From positions 81,479-145,478 of the forward strand of contig CAIXKE010000066.1 of the NCBI GenBank assembly GCA_903919975.1: DNA of 64,000 nucleotides, written 5' to 3'. A model generated the notes under the pieces. The model was not told the DNA's origin. It did not search any database and saw nothing but the letters and a program-made list of their open reading frames with translations. The translations under genes were made by a program, and so were the position numbers. Positions 62,402-64,000 of this stretch are shown in pieces (positions within the stretch are counted from its first letter, which is position 1; each line of letters begins with the position of its first letter). Source of the DNA: Akkermansiaceae bacterium. GTDB taxonomy: Bacteria; Verrucomicrobiota; Verrucomicrobiia; Verrucomicrobiales; Akkermansiaceae.

Positions 62402-63154
62402 ATGCTCCGCATCCCCGTCATAGGCCTACCCATCGCCGCCACCAACTACACCGGTGCCGTCGAGTGGATTCTAACACACGCAGCGAAGGCCGACCGTGCC
62501 TACGCCGTTGAAGCCGCCAACACCCACGTCGCCGCACTCGCTCGCCACGATCCCGCATTCGGCGAATCCATGCGGAAATTCGACCTCATCGTCCCCGATG
62601 GCATGCCTCTCGTCTGGGCCGTCAACACACAACTCCCGGCTACCGAAAAACTCACCGCCCGAGTCTATGGCCCGACTCTCATGTTAGAAACTCTCCTCGC
62701 CACCCAGGATCGCGGCGAGTTCCGCCACTTCCTTTTCGGCGGCAAGGAATCCACCCTCACCAAGCTCAAACAAAGCTTCACTACCCGTTTCCCCGGCACC
62801 GCCATTGCCGGCATGTATTCCCCACCCTTCGGCGAGTGGCCCGCCGACGAATTCGACCGCGTCTGCGAAAAAATCCGCACCTCCGGAGCCAACCTCATCT
62901 GGATCGGTCTCGGCTGCCCGAAACAAGAACACTGGATCGCCAATCACAAAAACCTCCTCCCCCCCGGCGTCTATTTCGGCATCGGTGCCGCCTTCGCCTT
63001 CCATGCCGGCGAGGTGAAACAATCGCCACCCATCTTCCAGAAACTCGGCCTCGAATGGGCTTACCGCCTCGCCATGGAACCCCGCCGCCTCTTCAAACGC
63101 TACTTCACCTACAACACCCTCTTCCTCTACCACCTCCTCAGAAATAAAAGCTGA
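62402..63154 (+). CDS. WecG/TagA/CpsF-family glycosyltransferase
   Basis: The product (250 aa) belongs to the family that adds N-acetylmannosaminyl or related sugars to a lipid carrier on the inner membrane face. Motifs: VEAANTHVAALARHDPAFGESM, DLIVPDGMPLVWA, LFGGKESTLTKLKQSF, IWIGLGCPKQEHWIANHKN and GIGAAFAFHAGEVKQSPP. The size is normal. It continues the polysaccharide locus after the vapBC insertion. Confidence 0.92.
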   Translation: MLRIPVIGLPIAATNYTGAVEWILTHAAKADRAYAVEAANTHVAALARHDPAFGESMRKFDLIVPDGMPLVWAVNTQLPATEKLTARVYGPTLMLETLLATQDRGEFRHFLFGGKESTLTKLKQSFTTRFPGTAIAGMYSPPFGEWPADEFDRVCEKIRTSGANLIWIGLGCPKQEHWIANHKNLLPPGVYFGIGAAFAFHAGEVKQSPPIFQKLGLEWAYRLAMEPRRLFKRYFTYNTLFLYHLLRNKS

Positions 63155-63387
63155 AATCCTAAAAAACTGAAAAACTGAAATTAAATACATCGCTCCGCCT
63201 CAATCTCAGTTTCTTCTTCATCTCAATTTCAGCCTTTCAGCTTTTACCTCTTCCTCTTCCTCTTAATTTCAGCTTCTCAGCTTTTCAGCTTTTACCTCTT
63301 CCTCTTCCTCTTCCTCTTCCTCTTCCTCTTCCTCTTCCTCTTCATTTCAGCTTCTCAGCATTTCAGCGTTTCAGCTTTTACCAATAT
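63155..63387 (+). repeat. Word-repeat spacer before the second four-helix-bundle gene
   Basis: The stop side reads AAGCTGAAATCC..AACTGAAAAACTGAAATT (purine-rich). The start side reads CAGCCTTTCAGCTTTTACC, (CTTCCT) units (about 63297-63343, eight or so) and CAGCTTCTCAGCATTTCAGCGTTTCAGCTTTTACC before ATATATG. The two sides are inverted copies of the same 8-mer. Confidence 0.88.
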
Positions 63388-63771
63388 ATGCGTCTCAACG
63401 AATCCCTACGCACTCGAACCAAAGAGTTCGGTTCATCGATCATTCGCTCTTACGTGCGTCTCCCAAAAAACAGGGAAGAAGCCGCTATTCTCGGCAAACA
63501 GATGCTTCGCTCTGGAACTTCAGTTGCTTCACACACGCGGGAAGCTTCACGTGCTCGCACCGATGCTGAATTCTGCTCGAAACTCGACGTTCTTCTCCAA
63601 GAAGCCGATGAAACCCAACTATGGATTGAATTCCTAATTGACGACTGCCTGATTACCGATCCGAATCTCCCCGAAATCCATCGCGAAGCCGGCGAGCTTA
63701 TGGCTATTTTCACAACGATGGTCCACAAAGTCAGATCCAACCTCACAAATAATAAAAGCCTTCAGAAATAA
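63388..63771 (+). CDS. Four-helix-bundle protein, second copy (S23/IVP family)
   Basis: The product (127 aa) shows the family pattern: TKEFGSSIIRSYVRLPKNREEAAILGKQMLRSGTSVASHTREASRARTDAEFCSKLDVLLQEADETQLWIEFLID, ending with a helix. It is clearly diverged from the copy at 45664, so the two are not a recent duplicate. Both are bracketed by inverted word repeats, here of the CAGCTTTT/AAAAGCTG type. The biological role is unknown. Confidence 0.82.
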   Translation: MRLNESLRTRTKEFGSSIIRSYVRLPKNREEAAILGKQMLRSGTSVASHTREASRARTDAEFCSKLDVLLQEADETQLWIEFLIDDCLITDPNLPEIHREAGELMAIFTTMVHKVRSNLTNNKSLQK

Positions 63772-64000
63772 AAGCTGAAAAACTGAAAAGCTGAAAAACT
63801 GAAATAAGAACCTTCGGACTGGCTTTAGCTCTTTTTATTCCTCTTCATTTCAGCATTTCAGCATTTCAGCATTTCAGCATTTACCTCTCCACCTCTTCCT
63901 CTAAATCTCAGCTTTTCAGCTTTTGCCTGCGGCTATGCTAGTTTCGGCTACGCCATGATTTTCAAAGTTCGTTAAAACTCACTCCGCGTTCAGCATTTCA
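63772..64000 (+). repeat. Word-repeat spacer at the window end
   Basis: After the stop: AAAAGCTGAAAAACTGAAAAGCTGAAAAACTGAAAT, the inverted 8-mer. Then ATTTCAGC x4 (about 63845-63880), CTTCCTCTAAATCTCAGCTTTTCAGCTTTTGCC, and CAGCATTTCA at the edge. The bases from about 63925 (GCCTGCGGCTATGCTAGTTTCGGCTACGCC) show nothing I recognise. The next gene is outside the window. Confidence 0.8.

Overview
The window looks like chromosomal DNA of a Verrucomicrobiales bacterium (Akkermansiaceae/Verrucomicrobiaceae type). I infer this from the order pilin, PilM-like, PilO-like, PilP-like, secretin, which mirrors the Amuc_1102 to Amuc_1098 block of Akkermansia; from a long Bacteroidetes/PVC-type PurF; from a GYF_2 domain protein; and from the 'DPDGDGWNNLQEFAF' tail of a secreted protein. 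The coding DNA is moderately GC rich. I see no rRNA, no tRNA that I could recognise, no CRISPR array and no transposase.

Layout. 0-14 kb: a secreted cyclophilin, a giant Ala/Glu/Lys coiled-coil protein with a C-terminal GYF_2 domain, a divergent periplasmic coiled-coil/TPR protein with a coupled lipoprotein, an N-formylglutamate amidohydrolase-like protein, SppA and a truncated C92-type peptidase. 14-25 kb: a secreted DUF2271-like multidomain protein that carries a possible flavinylation motif beside an ApbE flavin transferase, then an assimilatory sulfate-reduction set (cysJ, cysI, cysH, a KH-domain protein, cysK). 25-31 kb: a polyphosphate module (ppk1, a Ppx-like protein, ppk2) and an RsmB-type rRNA methyltransferase. 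31-37 kb: an HscB-like J protein, purF, purM, an ABC transporter pair and a His-rich unknown protein. 37-53 kb: a type IV pilus / type II secretion-like locus (PilT-, PilB- and PilC-like proteins, two prepilins, PilM/PilO/PilP-like proteins, a secretin) that ends in a chain of overlapping unknown envelope genes. 53-64 kb: a surface polysaccharide locus (uxs, a GbsR/MarR regulator, a NusG/RfaH-like factor, glf, fcl, gmd, a nucleotidyltransferase-GHMP kinase fusion and a WecG/TagA transferase) interrupted by toxin-antitoxin pairs.

The most unusual content lies between genes. From about 37 kb onward, and at a few earlier sites, the spacers consist of short tandem words: 7-mers TGATCAC/TGCTCAC/TGCCCAC, a 6-mer CTTCCT, 8-mers CAGCTTTT/ACCTTCAG/ACTTTTAG, and a fixed word GACCGCGCAGCGTC. 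They tend to follow a set order and point towards the next start codon. In several spacers the stop-side sequence is the reverse complement of the start-side words. Two genes of the four-helix-bundle (23S rRNA intervening-sequence protein) family sit inside these repeats. A 216-bp element with 36-bp inverted ends, two clusters of triloop hairpins and a 31-bp hairpin repeat are also present. An ops/JUMPstart-like site lies between the RfaH-like gene and glf. These assignments rest on reading the sequence by eye; no database search was run.
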